DNA from: Hymenobacter negativus | GTDB taxonomy: Bacteria; Bacteroidota; Bacteroidia; Cytophagales; Hymenobacteraceae | Length of the DNA stretch: 64,000 nt | Direction of reading: 5' to 3' | Assembly (NCBI RefSeq): GCF_016056375.1 | Contig: NZ_JAEDAE010000011.1 | Coordinates: 62,001-126,000, forward strand | Shown: piece by piece, positions 1-8,750 of the stretch | Layout of the letters: each line of letters starts with the position of its first letter | Numbering within the stretch: the stretch's first letter is position 1 | Notes under the pieces: generated by a model | Databases searched by the model: none | What the model was told of the DNA's origin: nothing | The model's input: the letters and a program-made list of their open reading frames with translations, nothing else | Position numbers and translations under genes: made by a program

Positions 1-81
1 GCCTTCGAACTAACCCACGCTTTTTTGGTTGTCCTACAGCTCCTCTTCCCGGCCGGGAAGGGGAGTTTGTTATTATTGCAT

Positions 82-1392
82 ATGCCTACTTCTTCAATTT
101 CCGCTTCGGTGCTCGACCGCACCGTAGCCCCTCCCGTTCAGCCTCTGGCCCGCGTCGTGCTGCCCGATGCCGAGGTGCGCACCCTGCCCAGCGGGGCGCG
201 CCTGCACGTGCTGGCCAACAATGCCCAGCCCGTGGTGCGCCTGCAAGCCGTGTTCCGGGCCGGTAAGCTGGCCGAAAACCGTCCCGGCCTGGCCTCCCTC
301 ACCGCCCGCATGCTGCTGGAAGGCACAACCACCCGCACCGCCCGCCAGATTGCCGACGAAGTGGCCTTCTATGGCGCGTCGCTGGAGTGCGACTCCGGGT
401 TCGACCGTTCCACGCTCACGCTCTACTGCCTCACCCGGCACCTGCCCACGCTGCTGCCCCTGGTGGTTGACGTGCTCAGCAACCCCGCTTTCCCGGCCGC
501 CGAGCTGGAGCAGCTCAAAACCCGCACCATCCAGAACGTGCGCGTCGAGCGCAAAAAGACCAGCTACCTGGCTTCGGAGCGGTTCAATGAGTTGCTTTTT
601 GGGGCCCACACGCCCTACGGCCGGCCCTTCGATGCCGACGCTTACCAGGCCCTGACGGTGGAAGAAGCCCAGGCGTTTCATCGGGCCATGTATTCGTTTG
701 GCAATGCCGAAATCTTCCTCTGCGGCGATGTAGCGGCTGAGCAGGAGTTAGTGGCCGCCGCTTTCGGCTCGGCTCACGCCCGTGAAACTATACCGGCCGC
801 CACCCCCGCCATTGACGAACCCATCATTTCCACGCTGCCCGACCGGGTGGCCGTGGCCGGCAGCTTGCAGGCATCCATCCGCATGGGCCGGCACTGGCCC
901 GCGCCCACGCACCCCGATACCCACCGCCTCAAGCTGCTGGTGAACGTGTTTGGCGGTTATTTCGGCTCGCGCCTGATGCGCAACATCCGCGAAGACAAGG
1001 GCCTGACTTACGGCATCTACGCCAGCGTGGCCCCGCGTGAGTTCGGTACATCCTTGGTCATTGGCACCGATGTGAAGGGCGAAAGCGCCGATTTCGCCGT
1101 AAGCGAGATTGTGCTGGAGCTGCGCCGCCTGCAGGAGGAGCTGATTCCGGAAGAGGAACTGGAAACGGTAAAGAACTACATCCTGGGCAAGTTTGCCAAC
1201 GAACTGTCCACCGTGTTTGAGCAGTGCGATAAGTACAAAAACATCGTATTCCTGGGCCTGCCCGCCGACTACTACACCCAATTCGTGCAGCAGGTTGAAA
1301 CTGCCGATGCCGAAGCCCTGCGCGCTCTGGCCCGCATCTATTTCGCGCCCGAAGCCATGCAGGTGGTCATTGCCGGCCCGGCAGGGGAATAG
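82..1392 (+). CDS. M16 family peptidase-like protein, non-catalytic subunit type
   Basis: A 436-residue protein with the two-lobed M16 (pitrilysin/processing peptidase) layout. The N-terminal lobe has the usual beta-hairpin and 'ENRPGLASLTARMLLEGT' segment, but where active M16 enzymes carry HxxEH this protein reads ASLTARM, so the zinc ligands are absent. The C-terminal lobe keeps the Arg/Tyr substrate-clamping segment (RNIREDKGLTYGIYA, about residue 312). Many bacteria encode M16 proteins as adjacent pairs, one catalytic and one like this; the catalytic partner would be expected just left of the window. I chose ATG 82 because the protein aligns from there; the in-frame GTG at 25 only adds a non-conserved stretch. 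Whether it is cytoplasmic or periplasmic is unclear, since no signal peptide is evident. Confidence 0.88.
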   Translation: MPTSSISASVLDRTVAPPVQPLARVVLPDAEVRTLPSGARLHVLANNAQPVVRLQAVFRAGKLAENRPGLASLTARMLLEGTTTRTARQIADEVAFYGASLECDSGFDRSTLTLYCLTRHLPTLLPLVVDVLSNPAFPAAELEQLKTRTIQNVRVERKKTSYLASERFNELLFGAHTPYGRPFDADAYQALTVEEAQAFHRAMYSFGNAEIFLCGDVAAEQELVAAAFGSAHARETIPAATPAIDEPIISTLPDRVAVAGSLQASIRMGRHWPAPTHPDTHRLKLLVNVFGGYFGSRLMRNIREDKGLTYGIYASVAPREFGTSLVIGTDVKGESADFAVSEIVLELRRLQEELIPEEELETVKNYILGKFANELSTVFEQCDKYKNIVFLGLPADYYTQFVQQVETADAEALRALARIYFAPEAMQVVIAGPAGE

Positions 1393-1410
1393 ATTTAAGC
1401 CTCATTCATA

Positions 1411-1455
1411 AAAACAGACGGCCCGCGAACAGTTTGTTTGCGGGCCGTCTGTTTT
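1411..1455. terminator. Bidirectional hairpin terminator
   Basis: Sixteen-base perfect arms (AAAACAGACGGCCCGC at 1411-1426 and its complement at 1440-1455) around a 13-base loop. A-tract on one side and T-tract on the other serve both converging genes, the M16 protein and NDH-2. Confidence 0.85.
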
Positions 1456-1467
1456 ATAACAAATACC

Positions 1468-2841
1468 CTAAGCCGGCTCCTGAATAGCGGGCGGAGTGGC
1501 ATTGTACTCGGTGGTAGCGGTGCGGTGCTCCGCACTTTTTTTGCCTTGGTCGTCCTTCACGTCGCGGCGGCTGAAGGGACGGATGATGAGCCGCAGGGCT
1601 TGGTCAGAGCTGAAATAGCTGAAAGCCCAGTCTACGAAGGCTACCACTTTGTTGCGGAAGCCCACCAGCGTCATCAGGTGCACAAACAGCCAGGTGAGCC
1701 AGCCGAAGAAGCCATTAAAGTGAATGTTTTTGGGCAGGTCGACCACGGCCTTGTTGCGACTCACGATGGCCATCGAACCCTTGTTGTTATACACGAATTC
1801 GTGGGGCTTTTCGAGGCGTAGCAGGCGCTGGAGGTTAGCCGCGAGGTGGTCGGCGTGCTGCTGGGCCACGGGCGCGAGCATGGGCAGGCCCTTGGGCATG
1901 TCTTCGGTCACCATGTTGGCCACATCGCCGATGGCGAAAATGTTGGACTGGCCCTGCACCAGGTTCCAGCCGTTCACGGTAATGCGCTTGTTGCGCGTCA
2001 CGGCTTCGGCGGGCAGGCCGGGCACTTCGGCCCCGTTCACGCCGGCGGCCCACACCAGGTTTTCGGTGGGGATAAACTCGGTATCCGAGAAATAAGCCTT
2101 GCCGTCCTCGTAGCGCTTGATGGACGTGTTGAGGCGCACTAGCACGCCCAGGTCGTCCATGTAGCGCTTGGCATCGGCCTGCGAAGCCGGCGACATCGGC
2201 CCGAGCAGCGCCGGGCCAGCCTCGACCAGAAAAATCTGCATGGCCCGCAAATCCAGCTCCGGATAGTCCTTGGGCAGCACGTGCTTGCGCATCTCGGCCA
2301 GCGAGCCGCTGATTTCCACGCCCGTAGGGCCGCCGCCCACCACCACGATGTTCAGCAGAGCCTGCTTTTCCACTGGGTCGCTGGTGAGCAGGGCTTTCTC
2401 GAAGTTCTGAAAGATGAAGCTGCGCAGGTTCAAGGCATTCGGAATGCTCTTGATTTGCATCGCGTTGCGCTCAATGCTTTCCAACCCGAAGAAGTTGGTA
2501 AGTGAGCCGGTGGCCAGCACCAGATAGTCGTATTGAATATGCCCTACGCTGGTTACTAAGGTATTCGTGTCAGGCATTACGCGCTGCACATCGGCCATGC
2601 GGTAGAAGAAGTTGCTCTGCCCCGCAAAAATCTTCCGAATGGGGTAGGCAATGCTGTCGGCCTCCAGGGCGCCGGTGGCCACCTGGTACAACAGCGGCTG
2701 GAAGTTGTGGTAGTTGTTGCGGTCGACGACCACAACCTGCACCGGCGCTTTGCGCAAGGCCTGGGCCAGGCGAAGGCCGCCAAAGCCACAGCCCACGATG
2801 ACGACGCGGGGCTTATCTGAAACAGGGAGGTTGGTATCCAT
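1468..2841 (-). CDS. ndh: NAD(P)/FAD-dependent oxidoreductase, type II NADH dehydrogenase (NDH-2)
   Basis: A 457-residue flavoprotein. An N-terminal FAD-binding Rossmann motif (VIVGCGFGGLRLAQAL, about residue 13) is followed by a second dinucleotide fold for NADH (VVVGGGPTGVEISGSLAEM). The stretch AIGDVANM is the C-terminal FAD-contact motif. A hydrophobic/amphipathic C-terminal part (FFGWLTWLFVHLMTLVGFRN) fits membrane attachment. NDH-2 passes electrons from NADH to quinone without pumping protons. It would work beside the proton-pumping complex I whose nuoK-N subunits lie elsewhere in this window. The start is ATG 2841; a TTG four codons upstream is less likely. It is a single gene with its own terminator. 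Confidence 0.9.
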   Translation of the reverse strand: MDTNLPVSDKPRVVIVGCGFGGLRLAQALRKAPVQVVVVDRNNYHNFQPLLYQVATGALEADSIAYPIRKIFAGQSNFFYRMADVQRVMPDTNTLVTSVGHIQYDYLVLATGSLTNFFGLESIERNAMQIKSIPNALNLRSFIFQNFEKALLTSDPVEKQALLNIVVVGGGPTGVEISGSLAEMRKHVLPKDYPELDLRAMQIFLVEAGPALLGPMSPASQADAKRYMDDLGVLVRLNTSIKRYEDGKAYFSDTEFIPTENLVWAAGVNGAEVPGLPAEAVTRNKRITVNGWNLVQGQSNIFAIGDVANMVTEDMPKGLPMLAPVAQQHADHLAANLQRLLRLEKPHEFVYNNKGSMAIVSRNKAVVDLPKNIHFNGFFGWLTWLFVHLMTLVGFRNKVVAFVDWAFSYFSSDQALRLIIRPFSRRDVKDDQGKKSAEHRTATTEYNATPPAIQEPA

Positions 2842-2930
2842 AGAGTTGAGCAAAGGTCAAACCCTAAGTAAACCGCTAAAGGGAGGCCGGGGTTGCCCCG
2901 CCCGAACTATTATTGCCGCGCTGGTCGAGC

Positions 2931-3620
2931 TTAATAATCGTCGTCGGTGTTCTTCTTTTTGAACTCGCCTTTCTTCACCTGCTGAATGAGTTGCAGCCAG
3001 CTGAAGGGGTTGAGCAGCGGGTTGTTGGAGTACTGGTTGGGGGCCATGCCCATGTGGCGGTCGTAGTCGAGCTGCTGGTTGCTCATCGTCTGGCGGAAGT
3101 TGGCCACCGCGCCCATGGGCTGGGTCCGGAAAATCCGGTTCATCAGCTCCTGATTTAAATTGTCGGCTGCCGCGCTGCCGCGCTCGGTGGGCAGGCGCAA
3201 GGCCAGAAAGGCCTTCTTGAAGTCGCGCTCGGTGGTGTAGGGAAACACGCGCACCTCGGGCAGCACGGTGGCATCTTCCTTGAGCTGCACGATAACCGAG
3301 TAGCTCTGGCGTTGGAAATCCTTGGGGATGACAATGGTCTGGTTGGCGTAGCCCAACGAACGAATCACGATGCTGTCGCCGGCCAGCACGGCCATCGAGA
3401 AGTAGCCGTACACGTTTGAGGCCGTGCCCCGGCCCGCTTTGGGCACGTAGATGGTGGCGCCTGGCACGCCCAACAGGCTGTCGCCGGTGGCCACGATGCC
3501 GGTGAATTGAATCACCTTGCGCTTGCCCTGAGCGTGCGCGCCCGGCGCGGCGAGCAGCAGGACCAGTAAGGACGCGGCCAGAAAAAAGGAAAAGCGACGA
3601 AGGCGCAAGAAATCAGGCAT
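2931..3620 (-). CDS. Secreted carboxypeptidase-regulatory-like domain protein
   Basis: A 229-residue exported protein. Residues 1-26 are a signal peptide ending in AHAQ. A CarboxypepD_reg-like beta-sandwich follows (about 30-115: FTGIVATGDSLLGVPGATIYVP, then GYFSMAVLAGDSIVIRSLGY). The C-terminal half has no recognised domain, is rich in Asn/Gln and ends in an acidic-tailed KKKNTDDDY. In Bacteroidota this sandwich is often the N-terminal part of TonB receptors, but here it stands alone, so the protein is probably a periplasmic or surface protein of unknown function. The start at 3620 is supported by a -7 box 20 bases upstream and by the signal peptide; an upstream in-frame extension lacks any export signal. 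Confidence 0.75.
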   Translation of the reverse strand: MPDFLRLRRFSFFLAASLLVLLLAAPGAHAQGKRKVIQFTGIVATGDSLLGVPGATIYVPKAGRGTASNVYGYFSMAVLAGDSIVIRSLGYANQTIVIPKDFQRQSYSVIVQLKEDATVLPEVRVFPYTTERDFKKAFLALRLPTERGSAAADNLNQELMNRIFRTQPMGAVANFRQTMSNQQLDYDRHMGMAPNQYSNNPLLNPFSWLQLIQQVKKGEFKKKNTDDDY

Positions 3621-3638
3621 ATTCAGATAGCGGAAGAA

Positions 3639-3646
3639 CAAATATA
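3639..3646 (-). promoter_or_regulatory. Bacteroidota -7 promoter box
   Basis: TATATTTG on the minus strand matches the Bacteroidota sigma consensus TAnnTTTG and lies about 20 bases before the start of the CarboxypepD-like protein. I see no convincing -33 TTTG. Confidence 0.5.
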
Positions 3647-3670
3647 CGGCACCACGTTCGGGGCCGAGGG

Positions 3671-3678
3671 TAACTTTG
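3671..3678 (+). promoter_or_regulatory. Bacteroidota -7 promoter box
   Basis: TAACTTTG matches TAnnTTTG, about 45 bases before the ArsR-family gene. Divergent with the box at 3639-3646, so the two genes share a compact divergent promoter region that the ArsR protein could control. Confidence 0.55.
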
Positions 3679-3722
3679 GGCAGAAAGAACGACGGGCGAA
3701 CTTCCCGCTTCTCAGACAGCAG

Positions 3723-4112
3723 ATGCGCTTGAAACATTTCACGGTTGCTTTTGGTCAGCAACTTTTTAAATCGCTGGGCGACGAAAGCCGCGTGCGCATC
3801 CTGCATTTGCTGTGGCGCAACCAGGAAATGGTGGTGGCCGACCTGGAGCAGGTGCTGGATTTCACCCAGACCAAAACCAGTAGGCAATTATCGTACTTAA
3901 AGAATGCAGGTTTGGTGAATGTGCGCCGGCTCGACAACTGGATGTACTACTTCCTGAAAGAAGAGACGGCCGAGCTGCTCCAGCAGTTGCTGGCCTTCAT
4001 GGAAAAAGACCCCCAGCTGCTGCACGACCAGCAAGTGTACCAAACCCTGTGGTCGAACCGCGAGCTGGCCGCGTATAAGCTCCAGAACCGCCACTGGCAC
4101 GGCCCGAATTAG
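3723..4112 (+). CDS. ArsR-family winged-helix transcriptional regulator
   Basis: A 129-residue DNA-binding protein. Residues 10-85 form the winged helix: FKSLGDESRVRILHLLWR is the classic ArsR entry helix, and TKTSRQLSYLKNAGLVNVRR is the recognition helix and wing start. There are no clustered Cys/His ligands of the ArsR, CadC or SmtB kind, so the signal it senses is unknown. The extended C-terminal helix (ETAELLQQLLAFMEKDPQL) probably mediates dimerisation. It is divergent from the CarboxypepD-like gene and followed, after a repeat-bearing spacer, by the ferredoxin-like gene; either could be a target. Confidence 0.85.
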   Translation: MRLKHFTVAFGQQLFKSLGDESRVRILHLLWRNQEMVVADLEQVLDFTQTKTSRQLSYLKNAGLVNVRRLDNWMYYFLKEETAELLQQLLAFMEKDPQLLHDQQVYQTLWSNRELAAYKLQNRHWHGPN

Positions 4113-4231
4113 GGTAGGAGGGTAAGAAGGGCAGAAGGGTAGGAGGAGACGGCATTTCTTGCCTCTTATGCTATCTGCCGCGCTTTCTGTCAACTCCTGC
4201 CTCCATACCCTCTTACCCTCATACCCTCGCT
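4112..4231. repeat. Imperfect inverted repeat in spacer, purine-rich and pyrimidine-rich arms
   Basis: The left arm (4112-4147) is made of GGGTAGGAGGG-type units, and the right arm (about 4195-4230) reads CCTCTTACCCTCATACCCTC, the approximate complement. The whole spacer between the ArsR gene and the ferredoxin-like gene is this element. One of several palindromic spacer elements in the window. Confidence 0.6.
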
Positions 4232-4232
4232 C

Positions 4233-4556
4233 ATGAGCACCGTTCGCCGCCTTTTTGTGTGCACCAATCAGAAATCCGGAGTAGGAGAGGATGTGGCCAA
4301 AGCCCTGAAAAAAGAGTTGAAGATTCAGGGTCTGAAAAAGCTGCTGACAGGCGGGGAGCGGGAGCGCGTGCGGGTGCAGACCTGCAACTGCCTCGACCTC
4401 TGCAAACACTGCAAAAAAGGCCCTGGCGCGGCCCTCATCGTATATCCCGAAGGCACGGCCTACGGCAAAGTGCGCCCCGCCGACGCGGCCGAGCTGGTGG
4501 CCCGGCACCTGGGCCTGGGGCAGGTGGTGGAGCGCTTACTATTGCGCGACCAGTAG
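4233..4556 (+). CDS. Thioredoxin-like [2Fe-2S] ferredoxin domain protein
   Basis: A 107-residue protein of the thioredoxin-fold [2Fe-2S] type (related to the NuoE-like and Clostridium pasteurianum ferredoxin folds). Candidate cluster ligands are Cys10 (FVCTNQ) and the C-x-C-x3-C-x2-C set in TCNCLDLCKHCKKGP. The end of the fold (ALIVYPEGTAYGKVRPADAAELV) is typical of small cobalamin-pathway-like or stand-alone ferredoxins of this family. It is presumably a cytoplasmic electron carrier; the partner is not evident from the neighbours. It stands alone between a repeat-bearing spacer and the outer-membrane barrel gene. Confidence 0.8.
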   Translation: MSTVRRLFVCTNQKSGVGEDVAKALKKELKIQGLKKLLTGGERERVRVQTCNCLDLCKHCKKGPGAALIVYPEGTAYGKVRPADAAELVARHLGLGQVVERLLLRDQ

Positions 4557-4681
4557 CCCGGCAAAAGCCGGCATTTGCGGGGAAGAAGAGGCCTTTGGCC
4601 GGCCCGGCTACTGCAGTTGCCAACCGTAGTGGGCCATAATCCGTTGATAGAGCAATTCATTTGCTTTTCATTCTCGCTCCC

Positions 4682-5926
4682 ATGCGTTTTTCTCTCGCAG
4701 CCCTGGCCCTCGCCGGGCTGAGCCTTACCGCTGCCGCCCAGCCGGCTGCTCCCCCCGATTCGGTTTACACCACGCCTCAGGCGGCGCCGCGCCCCGTTGG
4801 CCTCGTGCCAATGGCCGGGCAGGAGGCCCGCAGCACGAAGTCCTTCGGCCAGCTGGGTAAAGGCAGTAATCTTACCTTGTTGCCCATCCCGGTGCTGTTT
4901 TACCAGGCCGAAACCGGCCTCGGCTACGGCCTGGGGGCGCTGCTCAGTGGGCGGTTTTCGGCCGATACCCTCACCCGGCCATCCAACGCCCGGGTGCAGT
5001 ACTGGACTACTACCGAAGGCCAGTCACTCATTCAGCTGGTGCACTCGGTGTACACGCCGGGCGAGAAATTCTACCTGAATGGTGAAATTAGCGCCTACGA
5101 TATTTTGCTGTATTACTACGGCAAGGGCCCGAATACTTCCAGCGCCAACGAGTCGGAAACCGACTATAAGCTGTTCATCATCAACCAACGGATTCAGAAG
5201 CAGATTGCGCCCAAGCTATTTTTTGGCGCGCAGTACCGCTTCACCAAAATCACGGACGTGCACGGCCCGGCCACTGCCACCGATAATAAGACCCCCAGCA
5301 TATTCTACAACGAGGGGCGACTGACGGCGCGCGAGCGGCAGAATACGCAGATTTCGGGCCTCGGCCCGGTCATCACCTACGATACGCGCGATGTGCCGCT
5401 GGCCGCTTTCCACGGCAACTTGCTTGATTTTGGGGCTACGTTCAACGGCACGGGCCTGGGGTCGGACTACCGTTTTGTGCGCTACCAGCTCGATGCCCGC
5501 CACTTTCAGCCCATCGGCTCCAACCGCACCATTCTGGCCGCGCAGTTCCTCGGCCAGTTCCACACCGGCGATGTGCCGTTCCGCGAGCTGGCCGGCCTGG
5601 GCGCCAACCTAGGTGGTACGCTCTACAATAACGCTAACCTGCTGCGTGGCATCTACGAGCAGCGCTTCCGCGACCGGCAGATGATTATGTTCCAAGCCGA
5701 AATTCGCCAGAAACTGTTCTGGCGCATCGATGGAGCGGTATTCGGCGGCGTTGGCAACGTAAACAACTACATCGATAAGTTTAACCTCAGCGACACGAAA
5801 TACGCCGGCGGGGCGGGCATCCGCTTCAACTTTATCCGCCGCGACCGCGTGAACCTGCGCCTCGACTACGCCGCCGGTACCGGCAGCTCGCCGGGCATCC
5901 TCTTTGCCATCGGCGAAGCGTTCTAG
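4682..5926 (+). CDS. BamA/TamA-type surface antigen barrel (outer membrane protein)
   Basis: A 414-residue outer-membrane protein. ATG 4682 gives a clean signal peptide (MRFSLAALALAGLSLTAAAQ); an in-frame upstream start at 4661 would spoil it. From residue 70 onward it alternates short amphipathic strands typical of a beta-barrel of the D15/Omp85 surface-antigen class, with landmarks YQAETGLGYGLGALLSGRF, ITYDTRDVPLAAFHG and GGAGIRFNFIRRDRVNLRLDY. There are no POTRA domains, so it is a 'barrel-only' member rather than BamA or TamA. The last residue is Phe, as expected for barrel insertion. Substrate is unknown. A strong hairpin terminator follows. Confidence 0.85.
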   Translation: MRFSLAALALAGLSLTAAAQPAAPPDSVYTTPQAAPRPVGLVPMAGQEARSTKSFGQLGKGSNLTLLPIPVLFYQAETGLGYGLGALLSGRFSADTLTRPSNARVQYWTTTEGQSLIQLVHSVYTPGEKFYLNGEISAYDILLYYYGKGPNTSSANESETDYKLFIINQRIQKQIAPKLFFGAQYRFTKITDVHGPATATDNKTPSIFYNEGRLTARERQNTQISGLGPVITYDTRDVPLAAFHGNLLDFGATFNGTGLGSDYRFVRYQLDARHFQPIGSNRTILAAQFLGQFHTGDVPFRELAGLGANLGGTLYNNANLLRGIYEQRFRDRQMIMFQAEIRQKLFWRIDGAVFGGVGNVNNYIDKFNLSDTKYAGGAGIRFNFIRRDRVNLRLDYAAGTGSSPGILFAIGEAF

Positions 5927-5944
5927 AAACGGTGTTTTTTTCGA

Positions 5945-5976
5945 AAACCTCCCCTGCATGCAGGGGAGGTTTTTTT
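5945..5976 (+). terminator. Rho-independent terminator
   Basis: AACCTCCCCTGCA and its complement form a near loop-less stem followed by a run of seven T. Located 20 bases after the barrel gene. Confidence 0.9.
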
Positions 5977-6134
5977 ATGGGCCAGCAGAATTTATAACCG
6001 AAACAGCAGTTTGCGTTATTGCACTGACTGTTTGACGACTGCCTGAGACGTAAACCTGGCAGTAGCCCTGGCGGCGCATCCGGCTGCAAGCTGAGCCTTA
6101 TCCTTTCGCTACAGCCCGGCGTACACTTGGTTCG

Positions 6135-7373
6135 ATGGACCACGCTACTCCCGCGCGCTTCCTGGCTGCCCACGAGGCCACCGCTACCGCCCCCGTTCCT
6201 TCCCTGCTACCGCCACTCGTTCCCGCGCGTGACCACTGCGCGGTGCACCTGCGCCAGCAGTTGCCCCCGCCCCGCGCCAGCCTGCGCATCAGCGTCATCA
6301 TTCCGGCCAAAGACGAGGCCGCCACGTTGCCCTCCGCGCTGGCGGCCTTGGTCGCCCAGGTCACCGAGCACGGCCAGCCTTTGCCACCGGATAGTTTCGA
6401 GGTCATTGTGTTGGCCAATAACTGCCAGGATGCCACTGCGGCCGTGGTGCGCCGCCAAGCCCGGAAGTTTCCCGGACTGGTGGTGCACGTAGCCGAGCTG
6501 TGCCTGCGCGGCGCTACGGCCCACGTAGGCCGCGCCCGCCGCCTGCTGATGGACGAGGCCTGCGCCCGGTTAGAGCAGGTGGGCCAGCCTGCCGGCATCA
6601 TCGCCAGCACCGATGCCGATACGCAGGTAGCGCCCACCTGGCTGGCAGCCATTCAGGCCGAAATAGCCGCCGGGGCCGATGCCGTAGGCGGCCGCATTAT
6701 TACCAGCAACGACGATGCCGGTCCGGCGGCGCTCCGGCGCATCCAGGCGCACGATGCGGCTTATCGGCTGCTTTGCGCTCGCCTCGAAGACCTTATTGAC
6801 CCCGCGCCACTGGACCGGTGGCCCCGGCATCACCAGCATTTCGGGGCCAGTCTGGCCCTCACAGCCCGGGCCTACCGCCAGGTGGGCGGCCTGCCCGAAG
6901 TACGTTTTCTGGAAGACGAAGCCCTGTGCCAGCAGTTGCGTCGGCACGATTTGGCCCTGCGCCATAGCCCGCGGGTGCGCGTGCTCACCTCGGCCCGCCG
7001 CCAGGGCCGGGTAGAAGTGGGCCTGTCCTGGCAGCTGAGCGAATGGCTACGCATGAGCCAGCAGCAGCGCGAGCCGCACGTGGAAAACCCCGTACAGCTA
7101 ATGCGGAGGTGGCAACTGCGCCGCCAACTACGTGCCTGCTGGGCTGGTAGCCCGGGAGCCGAGCTGGATGCTGCAATGGCCCGCCTGGGCCTGCCCGTGG
7201 CCACCGTGCTGGCCCAAATGCAACGGGCGGCCACATTTGGAGCATTGTGGGAATGGGCGCTGGCTCACAGCCCCAACCTGACCACGGCGTTGGTGCCGCT
7301 GTCGCGGGCGCTGCTGATGCTGCCCCGGCTCATTCGGAGCGGCGTGGTGGCGGAGTGGCAACCGCTGGCTTAG
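6135..7373 (+). CDS. GT2 family glycosyltransferase
   Basis: A 412-residue protein with a GT-A fold. ISVIIPAKDEAATLPSALAAL (from about residue 52) is the nucleotide-sugar-binding start of family 2 enzymes. IIASTDADTQVAPTWLAAI carries the DxD metal-binding motif, and VRFLEDEALCQQL supplies the ED base region. There is no transmembrane segment, so the enzyme is soluble or peripheral. The C-terminal 120 residues are helical and Arg/Leu-rich without known domain. It converges with and overlaps by four bases the methyltransferase gene. It forms an island with the NodS-like, PIG-L and acyl-CoA dehydrogenase genes, so it probably transfers a sugar in the same small pathway. Acceptor and donor are unknown. 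Confidence 0.88.
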   Translation: MDHATPARFLAAHEATATAPVPSLLPPLVPARDHCAVHLRQQLPPPRASLRISVIIPAKDEAATLPSALAALVAQVTEHGQPLPPDSFEVIVLANNCQDATAAVVRRQARKFPGLVVHVAELCLRGATAHVGRARRLLMDEACARLEQVGQPAGIIASTDADTQVAPTWLAAIQAEIAAGADAVGGRIITSNDDAGPAALRRIQAHDAAYRLLCARLEDLIDPAPLDRWPRHHQHFGASLALTARAYRQVGGLPEVRFLEDEALCQQLRRHDLALRHSPRVRVLTSARRQGRVEVGLSWQLSEWLRMSQQQREPHVENPVQLMRRWQLRRQLRACWAGSPGAELDAAMARLGLPVATVLAQMQRAATFGALWEWALAHSPNLTTALVPLSRALLMLPRLIRSGVVAEWQPLA

Positions 7374-7966
7374 CGTTTTTGCAGCAAGTCAAGCCGGTAA
7401 GTTTCGTGCCGCTGGCCGGTGAGGTGACGCAGCGGGCCGTTTTCATTGGTCCTTGCCAAGAAAAATTCGTGCACGTCGTCACCGGTCAGGGGGTAGTCGT
7501 GCACGGGCGGCGTCCAGTGCACTAGCAGCAGCTGGCCGCCGGGGTTCAGGCCGGCTATTAACAAATCTGCCGCGCGGGCTAAGTCGGCTGGCGACCAATA
7601 ATAGCCGACTTCCGAGAGCATAATCAAGTCGAACGACTGCCTGGGGAATTCTTCGGGCACCCGCAGCTGCCGAATTTCGACTTGTGGCAGGTTGGCACAC
7701 CGCGCCCGGGCCTGAGCCAGGGCCGCCTCGCTCACGTCCACGGCCAGTAGATGGCCACAGCGCGGGGCCAGCTGCGCTGTGAGCACCCCCAGCGAGCAGC
7801 CAATTTCAAACACCTCGGCGTAGCGTGGGCGGGGCAGGGCGGCCAGCGTGGTGGCATATTTCTCCCGCTCGTAAGGGCTGGTTTCGAAGTTCCACGGGTC
7901 GCGGTTGGCCTGGTACACGTGGTCGAAATACTCCGGCGGCAAGGTATCGGGCTGGTTCTCGTTCAT
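7370..7966 (-). CDS. NodS-like class I SAM-dependent methyltransferase
   Basis: A 198-residue methyltransferase. Motif I (VFEIGCSLGVLTAQLA, about residue 52) binds S-adenosylmethionine, and the acidic residue of motif II is in LLAVDVSEAALAQA. The opening 'YFDHVYQANRDPWNFETSPYEREKY' region, of which YFDHVYQANRDPWNFETS is the diagnostic part, resembles the NodS family that N-methylates the deacetylated glucosamine of rhizobial Nod factors. It overlaps the upstream PIG-L gene by four bases (ATGA), so the two are translationally coupled. The pairing of a putative sugar N-deacetylase with a NodS-like N-methyltransferase is suggestive; the actual substrate is not known. Confidence 0.85.
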   Translation of the reverse strand: MNENQPDTLPPEYFDHVYQANRDPWNFETSPYEREKYATTLAALPRPRYAEVFEIGCSLGVLTAQLAPRCGHLLAVDVSEAALAQARARCANLPQVEIRQLRVPEEFPRQSFDLIMLSEVGYYWSPADLARAADLLIAGLNPGGQLLLVHWTPPVHDYPLTGDDVHEFFLARTNENGPLRHLTGQRHETYRLDLLQKR

Positions 7967-8727
7967 AATTCAAGCGCTTCAAAATAGACTTCATAAGGCC
8001 CGGCGAAATGCGCTAGCATTTCCGGCGATAATAAAAACCCTCCGGCATCATCCGTAAACACCCCGGGCGCTACCTGCGAGCGGTGCGCCGCAATGGCCTG
8101 CTGTTTCTGCCCCAGGGCCGCCGCAATGTCCAGCCGGAAGCCCTGCACGGCATCGGCCGCCGTGGGCAGGTCCTCCGGTGCGGCGCGCTCCCAGGCCCAC
8201 ACCACGTATTCGAGGCGGCGCGGCGGTTGCGGCATAGCTTCCAGGGCGGCCTGCACCAGGCGGGCGGTGGCGCGATGGTCGGGGTGGGGGTCGCGTCGCC
8301 AGGGAACCAGCACCGTAGCTGCTTGCTGGCGCTCCAGAAACTCCCGCAGCTGCGCTACAGCCGCCGTGAAGCCCGGCTCGGTTGGGCTGTTTGGCACCCG
8401 GCCGTCGGGCAGGCCCAGCAGCAGCGGCTCCGTTTCAGCTGCCCCCAGAATGGTGAGGGCGTGGCGAAATTCGGCCTCTCGCACGGCCCGCCGCGCCGGT
8501 GCTGAAAACACCTCAGAGTTGGGGTGCGACATGGTGCCATCGCTCACCAGCACGGCCGCCGTTGGCTGCCCGGCCTGACGCAGCAAGGCCAGCAGGCCCC
8601 CGCAACCCAGCGCCTCATCATCGGGATGCGGGGCGATGACTACGGTGGAGCCCAGCAGCTCAGCCACAAAGCTGGCGGCGCGGGCTAGATATTCGGAAAA
8701 AGGAAGCACGCGGAAAAAATCTGACAA
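7963..8727 (-). CDS. PIG-L/LmbE family zinc deacetylase
   Basis: A protein of about 254 residues of the PIG-L/LmbE fold, which removes acetyl groups from N-acetylglucosamine-type substrates. Zinc ligands are visible in VVIAPHPDDEALGCGGLLAL (His34, Asp37 with the catalytic Asp36) and in RRDPHPDHRATARL. The start is uncertain: TTG 8727 follows the previous stop by 23 bases; GTG 8709 would remove six residues. It lies between the acyl-CoA dehydrogenase gene and the methyltransferase gene in one tight operon. Likely role: unmasking an amino group on a sugar made by the neighbouring glycosyltransferase, for methylation or acylation. Confidence 0.87.
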   Translation of the reverse strand: MSDFFRVLPFSEYLARAASFVAELLGSTVVIAPHPDDEALGCGGLLALLRQAGQPTAAVLVSDGTMSHPNSEVFSAPARRAVREAEFRHALTILGAAETEPLLLGLPDGRVPNSPTEPGFTAAVAQLREFLERQQAATVLVPWRRDPHPDHRATARLVQAALEAMPQPPRRLEYVVWAWERAAPEDLPTAADAVQGFRLDIAAALGQKQQAIAAHRSQVAPGVFTDDAGGFLLSPEMLAHFAGPYEVYFEALEL

Positions 8728-8750
8728 CTGACAGCAGCAAAAACAATCAA

